A DNA stretch of 64,000 bases from an uncultured Bacteroidia bacterium (GTDB taxonomy: Bacteria; Bacteroidota; Bacteroidia; Bacteroidales; UBA932), in assembly GCA_902768985.1 (NCBI GenBank), contig CACXNA010000001.1, positions 124,001 through 188,000 on the forward strand, given 5' to 3'. Both the position numbers and the translations under genes were made by a program. Under the pieces are notes generated by a model. The model had not been told where the DNA came from. It searched no databases and saw only the letters and a program-made list of their open reading frames with translations. Shown here one piece after another: positions 10,081-22,845 of this stretch (position 1 is its first letter; every line of letters begins with the position of its first letter).

Positions 10081-10112
10081 ATTTATACTCCCCCAATTGG
10101 GGGAGTATAAAT
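10081..10112. repeat. perfect 32-base palindrome
   Basis: Both arms are 16 bases (ATTTATACTCCCCCAA and its exact complement) with no spacer. It could fold as the terminator of the lysA transcript, act as an operator, or be another dispersed palindrome. There is no T-run typical of an intrinsic terminator. Confidence 0.75.
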
Positions 10113-10732
10113 ATATAATCATCTATCCAACAGACAGTTCCGCCTCACAGCAAAAATAGATCGAGCATTTCCTCCACTACGCCAACCTGCCCCTTGTTCA
10201 AAAACACCTGCGGACCCAACCTTGATTTGGCGCCACTGTGGGGCAGGTGAGGTCCGCAGATGCGCGCCCCAGGTCGCCACCTGCGGCCCCCACCACCATT
10301 CTACGCCATCCAGTGGCATATTACCTCCGCAGATGATTTTGATTAAGGGGAGTTTGGGCAAGAATTTGGGGGTGGGGAAGGAGGATGGGTTGCCTGTTTT
10401 TCGTAATTACTTATGATTGAATACTTTCTGAAAGTAACCAGGTTCCAAAGTCCCCGGTTACTCTAGCAAGTATTTGATTGATAGTCGTTTATGAAAAACG
10501 GACATCTAGTCGGGTGAGGTAGTTTTGGGGCTGTCGCCGCCTCCCATTACGGTAGTCGGCGCCTCCAGCCGGGAGAGGTCTGTTAATGGGGGGTGGCAGG
10601 ACGAGCGTGGTAGTCAAAGGCATCAGCGCCTCGCATTACGCGGCTCGGCGCTTACAGGCTAGGGGTCGTCGCTGAGCTCGTCGAAACGGCTCGCGACGCC
10701 ACGCCTGTTGCCTGGTGCGGCCACACCAACCG

Positions 10733-10792
10733 GGCAGCAAGCGGGCGATTTTGAGAGCCCCCATGGCTCTCAAAACCGTCCGACTTGCTGCC
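10733..10792. repeat. long two-stage hairpin
   Basis: An inner perfect 11-base stem (TTTTGAGAGCC at 10749-10759, complement at 10765-10775, loop CCCAT) is enclosed by an outer 9-base stem (GGCAGCAAG at 10733-10741, complement at 10784-10792). A further hairpin, CCGCCGGAA/TTCCGGCGG, lies at 10882-10907. Confidence 0.7.
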
Positions 10793-11011
10793 GCCGACTA
10801 TGGTAATGGGCGGCGGCGGTGCCCCCAAGCACTATCAGCGGCACTCGACAACCCTGCCAGCAAATTGACTACCCGCGGGAGCCGCCGGAAATCGTATATT
10901 CCGGCGGTGAGCGCCCAGGACAGGGAGTTGAAGCTGCCGACTGGATAATCTCCCTGTTCCGTGCGCAAAAATGCCACTGTTTGTGCACGGCCCGGGCCTT
11001 TTCCAAAGGTA

Positions 11012-11142
11012 TATCCTCAAAATGGGGTGCCGGTGAGGACAAAGGCCAGTTTTTCCGCCACTTATCCTCAAAATAGGCTGGATTTGAGGACAGGGCGGGC
11101 TTTTTCCCGGGGATATCCTCAAAATGGGGTGCTGGTGAGGAT
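11012..11142. repeat. TCCTCA..TGAGGA palindromic repeats, three copies
   Basis: Arms TCCTCA and TGAGGA recur at 11014-11039, 11065-11090 and 11116-11141, each with a spacer of about 14 bases. The first two form a unit (joined by a TTTTTCCGCCACTTA linker) that is closely repeated at 33792-33870. Confidence 0.75.
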
Positions 11143-11192
11143 GGGGCGGGGCTCGGCCTAGGAGGGCTCGGCCGTGGAGGAGAGGGAGGGGC

Positions 11193-11990
11193 CTAGGCCG
11201 TGTGGCGGGAGACGATATCGCTGAGGATCTGGTGGTTTTCCAGATTGTTGGCGCCGACGAGGATGGTCGGGCCGTCGAAGTGCAAGCGGGCGCCGGCGCG
11301 GCCGGTGAGCACGCCGCCCGCTTCGGTCAGGACTAGGTAGGCGGCGGCGTAGTCCCAGGGCATGATGCGGTACTCGAAGTAGAGTTCGCACAGGCCGCAG
11401 GCCAGGTAGCAGAGCTCGATGGCGCAGGAGCCGAAGCGCCGGACGTCGTTGCATTTCTGATAGGCTTCCCGGATGATGGCGCTGCAGGTCTCTGCGTGCT
11501 CCTTATGATAGAGGCAGAGCGCCGTGATCAGCATGCTCTGGTCGAAGGGCCGGTCGGAGACGTGGATGGGCTTGCCGTTCAGGCGTGAGCCGCCGCCCTT
11601 GACGGCGTCGAAGAGCTGGTCGTGGTAGGGGTTGTAGACCACGCCGAGCAGGATCTCGTCGCCTCCCTTCAGGGCCACGGAGATGCAGCATTCGGGGAGC
11701 TCGCGGGCGAAGTTGGCCGTGCCGTCGATGGGATCCACGATCCAGACGTATTCGTGCTGGGTGTCCAGCAGGTCATTCTCTTCTCCCAGGAAGCCCGAGC
11801 CCGGCAGCAGCGCGCGCAATTCCTTGTACAGGAAATCCTGCACGGCCAGGTCGGCGCTGGTGCAGAGGTTCGTGACGGAGCCCTTGGTCTTGACCAGCAG
11901 GTGCTCCCGGTCCATCATCAGCCGGGAGGCTTCCCGGACCGTCGCCTGCACCTGGGGGAGCAGGCTGACGAGATTCAGTTCGTTGCTCAT
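11193..11990 (-). CDS. inositol monophosphatase family protein
   Basis: This 265-residue protein belongs to the Li+-sensitive sugar-phosphate phosphatase fold. The metal-binding motifs are in order: GEEN near residue 74, WIVDPIDGTANF near residue 85, and WDYAAAYLVLTEAGG near residue 210. The substrate could be inositol phosphate or another small phosphate such as 3'-phosphoadenosine 5'-phosphate. It is the last gene of a minus-strand group that begins with nadE, and lies 9 bases after the thioesterase gene. The downstream side is repeat DNA. Confidence 0.9.
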   Translation of the reverse strand: MSNELNLVSLLPQVQATVREASRLMMDREHLLVKTKGSVTNLCTSADLAVQDFLYKELRALLPGSGFLGEENDLLDTQHEYVWIVDPIDGTANFARELPECCISVALKGGDEILLGVVYNPYHDQLFDAVKGGGSRLNGKPIHVSDRPFDQSMLITALCLYHKEHAETCSAIIREAYQKCNDVRRFGSCAIELCYLACGLCELYFEYRIMPWDYAAAYLVLTEAGGVLTGRAGARLHFDGPTILVGANNLENHQILSDIVSRHTA

Positions 11991-11999
11991 AAGGGAAAG

Positions 12000-12410
12000 T
12001 TACGCGTTCATCGTGGCCTGCATCGCCTCGTAGAGGGCGGGGAAGCGCTCGGCGATCACGGCCGGACGGCCGCCGTCGAAGAAGCAGTGTACCGTCTCGC
12101 CGGTGGCGACAATCTTGCCGGCCACGCGCATTGTGTAGGCGATGATCAGCTTCACTTCGCTCAGGCTCTTGACCTTGACTTCCACTTCAATTACGTCCTT
12201 GAACGTAGTGGTTTTCTTGTAATTGCATGCGGCAGAGACGACGGGGGAGACGATGCCCTCGGCCTCCATCCGGTCGAAGCCGTAGCCCAGCTGGTCCAGC
12301 CAGTCGATGCGGGCTTCTTCCATGAAGCGGATATAGTTGGAATGATGGGTGATACCCATCTTGTCGGTCTCGTAGTACTTGACTTCGTGCAGGTAAGGTT
12401 TCGTCGTCAT
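12000..12410 (-). CDS. acyl-CoA thioesterase, 4-hydroxybenzoyl-CoA thioesterase fold
   Basis: This 136-residue protein is a single hotdog-fold domain of the YbgC/FadM type. The motif YYETDKMGITHHSNYIRFMEEAR contains the conserved aspartate and the tract where the family active site lies; only part of it is needed to recognise the family. It probably hydrolyses an acyl-CoA in the cytoplasm, substrate unknown. Its start overlaps the end of the upstream symporter gene by four bases, so the two are likely translated together. Confidence 0.9.
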   Translation of the reverse strand: MTTKPYLHEVKYYETDKMGITHHSNYIRFMEEARIDWLDQLGYGFDRMEAEGIVSPVVSAACNYKKTTTFKDVIEVEVKVKSLSEVKLIIAYTMRVAGKIVATGETVHCFFDGGRPAVIAERFPALYEAMQATMNA

Positions 12411-13819
12411 GATTTGCGTTTTTTGGAAACGGAGGATTCATATTCCCGCAGGGCCTTGATGGCTTGCGGACAGAGGAGGATCAGCACGATGACGTTGATC
12501 CAGGCCGTCAGGCCCACGCCCACGTCGCCCAACTGCCAGATGACGTTGGTCTCGTGCTGGGCGCCGAAGATGACCATCGCCAGCAGCGAGAAGCGGAAGA
12601 TCCAGATGCAGACCTGTTCTGTTTTCTTCTTTTCCGGCCGGTCCGCAAAGATCTGCATGATGCTGGACTCGCCGTAAAAGTAATAGGCCATCACGGTCGT
12701 GAACACGAAGAACACGAGGGCGATGCTCACGAAGGTGCTGCCGAAGCCCGTCAGGACGGAATCCACGGCCGCCTGCGTGTAGCCCACGTAGTTGTCGCCA
12801 AGCTGCGGCGCACCGGCCACGAGCAGCTCGCCCGTCTTGGCGTCGAGGATGTTGTAGGTGCCCGAGCAGAGGATCATCAGGGCCGTGGCCGTGCAGATGA
12901 GCAGCGTGTCCACGTAGACCGAGAAGGCCTGCGCGAGGCCCTGCTTGGCGGGGTGCGAGACGGCTGCGGAAGCGGACACGATGGCGCCGCCGCCCTGGCC
13001 GGCCTCGTTGGAGAAGATGCCGCGCTTGACGCCCATCATGATGGTGGAGCCGAGGATGCCGCCCGCCACGGGCTGGATGCCGAAGGCGCCGTCGAAGATG
13101 GCCTTGAACACACCCGGCACGGCGTCCAGGTGCTGGGCGATGACAATCAGCGTGATGATGATATAGCCCGCCGCCATGAACGGCGTCACGATGGATGCGA
13201 CGCGTGCGATGCTCTTGATGCCGCCGATGATGACGAGTCCCAGCACGAAGGCCAGTCCGAGCCCGGAAGCGAGCGGGGAGAGCTGGAAGGAATTGTCCAG
13301 CGCACCGGCCATGCCGTTGGCCTGCACCGTGGGCAGGAAGGTGCCGTAGCCCACCAGGACCAGGACGGAGAAGAGGATGCCCAGCCAGCGGACGCCCAGG
13401 CCCTTCTCGATATAGGACGCAGGTCCGCCGCGAAAGCCCGTGGCGTGGTGGAATTTGTATTTCTGGGCGAGGGTGGACTCCACGAAGGCCGTGGATGCGC
13501 CGAAGAAGGCGATGATCCACATCCAGAAGATGGCGCCGGGGCCGCCCAGGGCGATGGCCGTGGCCACGCCGACGATGTTGCCCGTGCCCACGCGGCCCGA
13601 GAGGGCCACGCAGAATGCTTCGAATGAGGATATACCGTGCTGTCTGCCGTCCGGCGACTTCTCCGCGCGGGCGAACAGCGAACGGATCATCAGTCCGAAA
13701 CGGCGCACCTGCACGAAGCGGGTCCTAACGGAAAAGTAAAGACCGGCTCCCACCAGGAGCACGACCAGGGCGGGGCTCCAGATGATGTCGTTGAGGACGG
13801 AGACGATTCTCTCGAACAT
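12407..13819 (-). CDS. alanine or glycine:cation symporter (AGCS family)
   Basis: This 470-residue inner-membrane protein has about ten hydrophobic segments and is a sodium-coupled amino-acid carrier. Family signatures include ALSGRVGTGNIVGVATAIALGGPG near residue 75 (shown in part: GTGNIVGVA) and the GIFSNEAGQGGG loop near residue 275. It probably imports alanine or glycine. It lies three bases after nadE and overlaps the thioesterase gene by four bases. Confidence 0.92.
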   Translation of the reverse strand: MFERIVSVLNDIIWSPALVVLLVGAGLYFSVRTRFVQVRRFGLMIRSLFARAEKSPDGRQHGISSFEAFCVALSGRVGTGNIVGVATAIALGGPGAIFWMWIIAFFGASTAFVESTLAQKYKFHHATGFRGGPASYIEKGLGVRWLGILFSVLVLVGYGTFLPTVQANGMAGALDNSFQLSPLASGLGLAFVLGLVIIGGIKSIARVASIVTPFMAAGYIIITLIVIAQHLDAVPGVFKAIFDGAFGIQPVAGGILGSTIMMGVKRGIFSNEAGQGGGAIVSASAAVSHPAKQGLAQAFSVYVDTLLICTATALMILCSGTYNILDAKTGELLVAGAPQLGDNYVGYTQAAVDSVLTGFGSTFVSIALVFFVFTTVMAYYFYGESSIMQIFADRPEKKKTEQVCIWIFRFSLLAMVIFGAQHETNVIWQLGDVGVGLTAWINVIVLILLCPQAIKALREYESSVSKKRKS

Positions 13820-13822
13820 TGC

Positions 13823-15757
13823 TTAGTCAGTGAGCTTCCACCAGGTTTCCAGGTCGGACGGGGCCCGCCAGTCGCCGCGGGGCGACAGGGAGACGGAACC
13901 GACCTTGGGCCCGTCGGGCAGGCAGGAACGTTTGAATTGCTGGTTGAAGAATCGCTTCAGGAAGGTCTCCAGCCACTTGCGCAGGGTGGCGTCGTCATAG
14001 CTGCCGGCGAAGGCCTTGCGGGCCAGGAAGAGCAGCTTGTCGGGATCGGCGCCGCTGCGGAAGAAGTGATACAGGAAGAAGTCGTGCAGCTCGTACGGGC
14101 CGACGGTGTCTTCCGTCTTCTGGGCGATCTTGCCGTCCTTGTCGGCCGGCAGGAGTTCGGGACTGATCGGGGTGTCCACGATGTCCAGCAGCGTGGCGTG
14201 GATGTCGCCGGCCGCGTCGAACTTGTTGTCCGCGGCCCAGCGGACCAGCGTGCGCACCAGCGTCTTGGGCACGCTGGCGTTGACGCCGTACATGGACATA
14301 TGGTCGGCGTTGTAGGTGCACCAGCCGAGGGCGAGCTCGGAGAGGTCGCCCGTGCCGACGACGATGCCGCCTTCCTTGCCGGCGACATCCATCAGCAGCT
14401 GCGTGCGCTCGCGCGCCTGGCTGTTCTCGTAGGTGAGGTCGTGATTGTTCTCATCCTGGCCGATGTCGGCGAAATGCTGCCGGACGGCGGGGACGATGGA
14501 TATTTCACGGGAAGTGATGCCCAGCTCGCGCATCAGGTCCACGGAGTTGTCGTGGGTGCGGTGCGTGGTGCCGAAGCCCGGCATGGTGATGCCGATGATG
14601 TTCTCACGCGGCAGGCCGAGGGTGTCGAAGGCCAGCACGGTCACGAGCAGCGCGAGGGTGGAATCGAGGCCGCCGGACACGCCGATGACCGCCTTCTTGC
14701 AGCGGATGTGCTCCAGGCGCGTGGTCAGGCCCGCCACCTGGGCGGCGAGGATCTCGCGGCAGCGCACGCCGAGCGCCTCCGGATCGCCCTGGGGGACGAA
14801 GGGATGCGGCTCCACGTAGCGGAGGAGCTTCGCCTCGAAATCCGTCGCGGCGGCTTCGCCGGCGTCCTGCGTGACGTAAGCGGGCAGGGGCCCCTCGAAG
14901 CCGAAGCTGTGCTCCTTGGCGCGCAGGGTGTCCAGGCGCTGGATGTCCACGTCGGCGAGGATGGCGCGGCTGCCGCGTGCGAAGCGCTCGGCTTCGGCGA
15001 GCAGGGTGCCGTTCTCGCAGATGAGCGAGGCGCCGGACCAGACGAGGTCCTGCGTGGATTCGCCTTCGGCGCAGGAAGCGTAGACGTAGGCGGCGTAGAG
15101 CCGGGAAGCGGTGGCGCTCACGAGGCTCTTGCGGTATTCGTGCTTGAAGAGATAATCGTTGCTGGCGGAGAGGTTCAGGATCAGCTGCGCACCGGCCACG
15201 GCGGCCTGCGAGCAGGGGGGAACGGGAACCCACAGGTCCTGGCAGAGCTCGATGGCGGCGAGCGCCTCTCCGATGCGGAAGAGCTGGCGCGTGCCGAGCA
15301 GGACCTCGTCCTGGCCGGCGAAGCGGATGCGCGCACCGGAGGGGGAGAGCACCCGTGCGGAGGCGAACCAGCGCGGCTCGTAGAATTCGTTGTTGCCGGC
15401 GAGATAGGTCTTGGGGACGATGCCGAGAATGCGCCCGGCGCGCAGGGCGACGGCGCAGTTGAAGAGCCGTCCGGCGTGGCGCACGGGGACGCCGATGACG
15501 AGCATCGGCTCCAGCTTGGCGCTGGCGGCGACGATCTCCGCCACGGCGGCTTCCGCGTCGGCGAGCAGGCGCTCCTGGCCGAACAGGTCGGCGCAGGTGT
15601 AGCCGGTCACGCTGAGTTCCGGGAAGACGATGACGGAGGGACGCTGCGCTTTCAGGTCCCGGCAAAGTTGGAGGATTTCCCGGGCGTTCGCCGCCGGGTC
15701 GGCCACGTGCACGCGCGGCATGGCCGCCGCTACACGAATGAATCCAAGACGCTTCAT
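13823..15757 (-). CDS. nadE: glutamine-dependent NAD+ synthetase
   Basis: NadE amidates deamido-NAD to NAD+ using ammonia from glutamine. The N-terminal nitrilase-like glutaminase domain shows VFPELSVTGYT with the catalytic glutamate. The C-terminal synthetase domain carries the PP-loop GVSGGLDSTLAL near residue 360. At 644 residues it is a typical two-domain enzyme. I start at ATG 15757 (MKRLGFIRVA); a frame extension to 15793 would run back through the promoter. A TATATTTG -7 box ends six bases before this ATG, so the mRNA may be nearly leaderless. It diverges from the glutamine-synthetase region. Confidence 0.94.
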   Translation of the reverse strand: MKRLGFIRVAAAMPRVHVADPAANAREILQLCRDLKAQRPSVIVFPELSVTGYTCADLFGQERLLADAEAAVAEIVAASAKLEPMLVIGVPVRHAGRLFNCAVALRAGRILGIVPKTYLAGNNEFYEPRWFASARVLSPSGARIRFAGQDEVLLGTRQLFRIGEALAAIELCQDLWVPVPPCSQAAVAGAQLILNLSASNDYLFKHEYRKSLVSATASRLYAAYVYASCAEGESTQDLVWSGASLICENGTLLAEAERFARGSRAILADVDIQRLDTLRAKEHSFGFEGPLPAYVTQDAGEAAATDFEAKLLRYVEPHPFVPQGDPEALGVRCREILAAQVAGLTTRLEHIRCKKAVIGVSGGLDSTLALLVTVLAFDTLGLPRENIIGITMPGFGTTHRTHDNSVDLMRELGITSREISIVPAVRQHFADIGQDENNHDLTYENSQARERTQLLMDVAGKEGGIVVGTGDLSELALGWCTYNADHMSMYGVNASVPKTLVRTLVRWAADNKFDAAGDIHATLLDIVDTPISPELLPADKDGKIAQKTEDTVGPYELHDFFLYHFFRSGADPDKLLFLARKAFAGSYDDATLRKWLETFLKRFFNQQFKRSCLPDGPKVGSVSLSPRGDWRAPSDLETWWKLTD

Positions 15758-15762
15758 ACACG

Positions 15763-15770
15763 CAAATATA
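15763..15770 (-). promoter_or_regulatory. Bacteroidetes-type -7 box for nadE
   Basis: Minus-strand TATATTTG matches the TAnnTTTG consensus. It ends six bases before the nadE ATG, implying a very short or absent leader. Confidence 0.65.
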
Positions 15771-15907
15771 GCGGATTTGCATAAGCTATGCAAGATATTA
15801 TAATAGTGGTATAATAAAAACTTTTAAAAAGTTTTGAAAAACTCTTGCATTTCCAATTTTTCTTCGTAACTTGCAGTCGAATTTTTGGTTTAAAACAAAG
15901 TTAAGTA

Positions 15908-15985
15908 GTGGCACGCACCCTGAATAATCAGAAGCAGAATTCCCAGAACCAGCAGCAGGTTCCGGGTGCTTCCAGGTGCGTATAA
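15908..15985 (+). CDS. putative Gln/Asn-rich leader peptide
   Basis: This is a 25-codon frame with a GTG start at 15908 and TAA at 15983-15985. An in-frame TAA at 15902 rules out a longer product. Codons 6-17 read NNQKQNSQNQQQ: six glutamines (all CAG) and four asparagines in twelve positions. No SD site is obvious, as is normal in this group. The frame lies about 55 bases before a terminator-like hairpin and 160 bases before the glutamine synthetase start. A 7-base helix (15913-15919 with 15975-15981) encloses the Gln codons. The arrangement fits a leader-peptide attenuator. The GTG start and the missing clear promoter keep this tentative. Confidence 0.5.
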   Translation: MARTLNNQKQNSQNQQQVPGASRCV

Positions 15986-16022
15986 CTCCAGTCCTTATGC
16001 GACACATCATTAAAAGAAGCAC
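15942..16022 (+). promoter_or_regulatory. alternative RNA helices in the glnN leader
   Basis: A hairpin over the last Gln codons pairs CCCAGAACC (15942-15950 region) with GGTTCCGGG (one mismatch, loop AGCAGCA). An overlapping option pairs GTGCTTC (15966-15972) with GAAGCAC (16016-16022). A third pairs ACGCACC (15913-15919) with GGTGCGT (15975-15981). Mutually exclusive helices overlapping a leader reading frame are expected for attenuation; which of them controls the terminator was not resolved. Confidence 0.45.
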
Positions 16023-16039
16023 AATTTGAAAATCAGATA

Positions 16040-16078
16040 AGAGAGGCTGGTCCGGTGGACTAGCCTCTCTACTTTTAT
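16040..16078 (+). terminator. terminator-like hairpin in the glnN leader
   Basis: A 14-base stem with one G-U pair (16040-16053 with 16057-16070) closes a GGT loop and is followed by ACTTTTATAA. The T-run is short for a strong intrinsic terminator, but the stem is very stable. Its place between the leader peptide and the gene suggests an attenuator. Confidence 0.65.
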
Positions 16079-16146
16079 AAGTGTGAACGTGTAACGGACG
16101 ACGAAAAAAAGATAAGTAGTTAGTTTAATTTATAAGTGTAGTGTTT

Positions 16147-18321
16147 ATGGACAGATTTGATTTGGTTAAGGAATCCTTCATGAGAAGGGAGGTTCCTGCA
16201 GAAGTCCCCGCTGGCAAGACTTCCGAGTACTTCGGTGAACTCGTGTTCGACCGAAAGAAAATGTGCAAATACCTGGATGCCGACAGCCTCCAGGCGCTCC
16301 TGGCCTGCATTGAAGGCGGTGAGCCCCTCGACCGCAAGACGGCCGACGGCGTGGCCCGCGGCATGAAAGAATGGGCGATGGAGCACGGCGTAACCCACGT
16401 CACCCACTGGTTCCAGCCCCTGACCGAGGGTACCGCCGAGAAACACGACTCCCTGATCGACTACGACGGCAAGGGCGGCGTCATCGAGACCTTCGACGGC
16501 AAGATGCTCGCCCAGCAGGAGCCGGACGCCTCCTCCTTCCCGAACGGCGGCATCCGCGCCACCTTCGAAGCCCGCGGCTACACCGCCTGGGATCCGACCT
16601 CCCCGGTCTTCATCCTGGACGACACCCTCTGCATCCCGACTGTTTTCATTTCCTATACTGGCGAGGCGCTCGATTACAAGACCCCGCTCAAGAAAGCCCT
16701 CAAGGCCGTCAGCGACGCTGCCGTGCCTATCTGCAAACTCTTCGATCCGGGTGTGTCCAAGGTCTATTCCTACCTGGGCTGGGAGCAGGAGTACTTCCTC
16801 GTCGACGAGGCGCTCTACGCCGCCCGCACGGACCTGATGATCACCGGCCGCACCCTGTTCGGCCACAACTCCTCCAAGAACCAGCAGCTGGACGACCACT
16901 ACTTCGGCGCCATCCCGACCCGCGTGGCCGCTTTCATGCGTGACCTGGAGATCGCCGGCCACCGCCTCGGCATTCCTCTGAAAACCCGCCACAACGAGGT
17001 GGCTCCGAACCAGTTCGAGCTCGCGCCGATCTACGGCGAGACCAACCTCGCCAACGACCAGAACCAGATCGTGATGAACCTGATGGGCCGCATCGCCCGC
17101 AAGCACGGCTTCGTGGTGCTCCTGCACGAGAAGCCCTTCGACGGCGTGAACGGTTCCGGCAAACACAACAACTGGTCGCTCGGCACGGACAAGGGCACGC
17201 AGCTCCTCGCCCCGGGCAAGGATGCCAAGGGCAACCTCCAGTTCGTCACCTTCTTCGTCAATGTCCTGGCCGCCGTGCAGAAGCACAACGCCCTGCTGAA
17301 GGCCTCCATCGCCAGCGCCACCAACGCCCACCGTCTGGGTGCCAACGAGGCGCCGCCCGCAATCGTGTCCGCCTTCCTCGGCCGCACGATGACCGATGTG
17401 CTCCACAAACTGCTTGAGGTTCCGTCCGACACCCCGATCGAGATCGCGGGCAAGAAGGGCAAGAGCGTCGGCCTGGTGGAGATCCCGGAGATCTTCGTGG
17501 ACAACACCGACCGCAACCGTACCTCTCCGTTCGCCTTCACGGGCAACCGCTTCGAGTTCCGCGCCGTCGGTTCCTGCGCCAACTGCGCCGGTGCGATGAC
17601 CACGCTCAACGCCGCCGTGGCCGAGCAGCTCATCGCCTTCAAGGCCGACGTGGAGAAGGAGATCGCCAAGGGCAAGAAGACCAACGTGGCCATCATGGAC
17701 GCCCTGAAGCCCATCATCAAGTCCGTTATCGATACCGTCTGCTTCGACGGCAACGGCTACTCCGAGGAGTGGAAGAAAGAAGCCATCAAGCGCGGCCTCG
17801 ACGTGGAGACCAACGTCCCGAAGATGTTCGCCGAGTTCACCAAGCCCGCCGCCATCGAGATGTTCACCAAGACCGGCGTCTACACCGAGAAGGAGCTGGA
17901 GGCCCGCAACGAAGTGAAATGGGAGACCTATGTCAAGAAGGTCCAGATCGAATCCCGCGTGATGGTCCGCATGGCCCTGAACCACATCGTCCCGGCCGCC
18001 CTCGAGTACAAGGCCAAGCTTCTGAAGGAAGTCGCCCTCGCCAAGGAGGTCTACGGCAACCTGGACAGCTGCACCACCGAGCTGCGCATCCTGGAGGACA
18101 TCAACAAGTATGTGGACGATGTCCGCGAGAAGGCCACCGCGATGAAGGAGGCCCGCAAGGCCGCCAACGCCATCGAGGACGGGTACAAGCGCGCCCTGGC
18201 CTACCACGAGATCGCTGAGAGCCTGTTCGCGCTGCGTCGTCCGATCGACAAGCTCGAAGAGGTGGTCGACAACAAGATGTGGCCGCTGCCGAAGTATCGC
18301 GAGATGCTCTTCATCAGCTAG
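16147..18321 (+). CDS. glnN: glutamine synthetase, type III
   Basis: This enzyme makes glutamine from glutamate, ammonia and ATP. The 724-residue length and the motifs KTRHNEVAPNQFELAPIY and NGSGKHNNWSLGT mark the large GSIII class usual in Bacteroidales rather than the 450-residue GSI. The first ATG (16147) is chosen over the GTG six bases upstream. It opens a plus-strand run with gltB, gltD, pyrG and purF, so the cell makes glutamine and then uses it in the same gene neighbourhood. Control may come from the leader with its Gln-rich peptide and hairpin. Confidence 0.96.
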   Translation: MDRFDLVKESFMRREVPAEVPAGKTSEYFGELVFDRKKMCKYLDADSLQALLACIEGGEPLDRKTADGVARGMKEWAMEHGVTHVTHWFQPLTEGTAEKHDSLIDYDGKGGVIETFDGKMLAQQEPDASSFPNGGIRATFEARGYTAWDPTSPVFILDDTLCIPTVFISYTGEALDYKTPLKKALKAVSDAAVPICKLFDPGVSKVYSYLGWEQEYFLVDEALYAARTDLMITGRTLFGHNSSKNQQLDDHYFGAIPTRVAAFMRDLEIAGHRLGIPLKTRHNEVAPNQFELAPIYGETNLANDQNQIVMNLMGRIARKHGFVVLLHEKPFDGVNGSGKHNNWSLGTDKGTQLLAPGKDAKGNLQFVTFFVNVLAAVQKHNALLKASIASATNAHRLGANEAPPAIVSAFLGRTMTDVLHKLLEVPSDTPIEIAGKKGKSVGLVEIPEIFVDNTDRNRTSPFAFTGNRFEFRAVGSCANCAGAMTTLNAAVAEQLIAFKADVEKEIAKGKKTNVAIMDALKPIIKSVIDTVCFDGNGYSEEWKKEAIKRGLDVETNVPKMFAEFTKPAAIEMFTKTGVYTEKELEARNEVKWETYVKKVQIESRVMVRMALNHIVPAALEYKAKLLKEVALAKEVYGNLDSCTTELRILEDINKYVDDVREKATAMKEARKAANAIEDGYKRALAYHEIAESLFALRRPIDKLEEVVDNKMWPLPKYREMLFIS

Positions 18322-18363
18322 TTATCAATCATCATTGTAAGTATTTCTTTAGAAACACACTAG

Positions 18364-22839
<4,476 letters not shown>

Positions 22840-22845
22840 CGCCTT

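Larger units (their letters stand above)
9966..11192. other. gene-free repeat-dense intergenic region
   Basis: I see no credible gene in these 1.2 kb; the open frames are short, repeat-derived and without recognisable domains. The stretch separates the lysA cluster from the converging minus-strand operon. It holds a GTCATGCCCGACC-type repeat (9977-9998), a 32-base perfect palindrome (10081-10112), a 9-base arm pair CTGCGGACC/GGTCCGCAG (10208-10216, 10251-10259), and two degenerate copies of a CGCC..CATTACG..GGCGC unit near 10530-10660. Two larger hairpins and three TCCTCA..TGAGGA palindromes follow before 11142. Confidence 0.8.
15794..16146 (+). other. intergenic region and long leader of glutamine synthetase
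   Basis: These 353 bases lie between divergent nadE and glnN. They hold a putative Gln/Asn-rich leader peptide (15908-15985), alternative RNA helices around it and a strong terminator-like hairpin (16040-16070). The first 100 bases are AT-rich and must contain the promoter, but I find no convincing TAnnTTTG box; AATTTTTG at 15880-15887 is the nearest. Confidence 0.7.

Noticed and set aside
10715-10948. Short open frames in the gap after lysA
   Set aside because: They consist of palindromic repeat sequence and lack any recognisable protein feature.
11012-11142. Regular repeats as a possible CRISPR array
   Set aside because: The palindromes have conserved linkers and only three copies, with no unique spacers and no cas genes.
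13637-15784. Plus-strand frame opposite nadE
   Set aside because: Shadow frame; nadE is clear on the minus strand.
15909-15924. TGGCACG resembling a sigma-54 -24 element
   Set aside because: The -12 position reads GA rather than GC, and the site falls inside the leader reading frame; not convincing.
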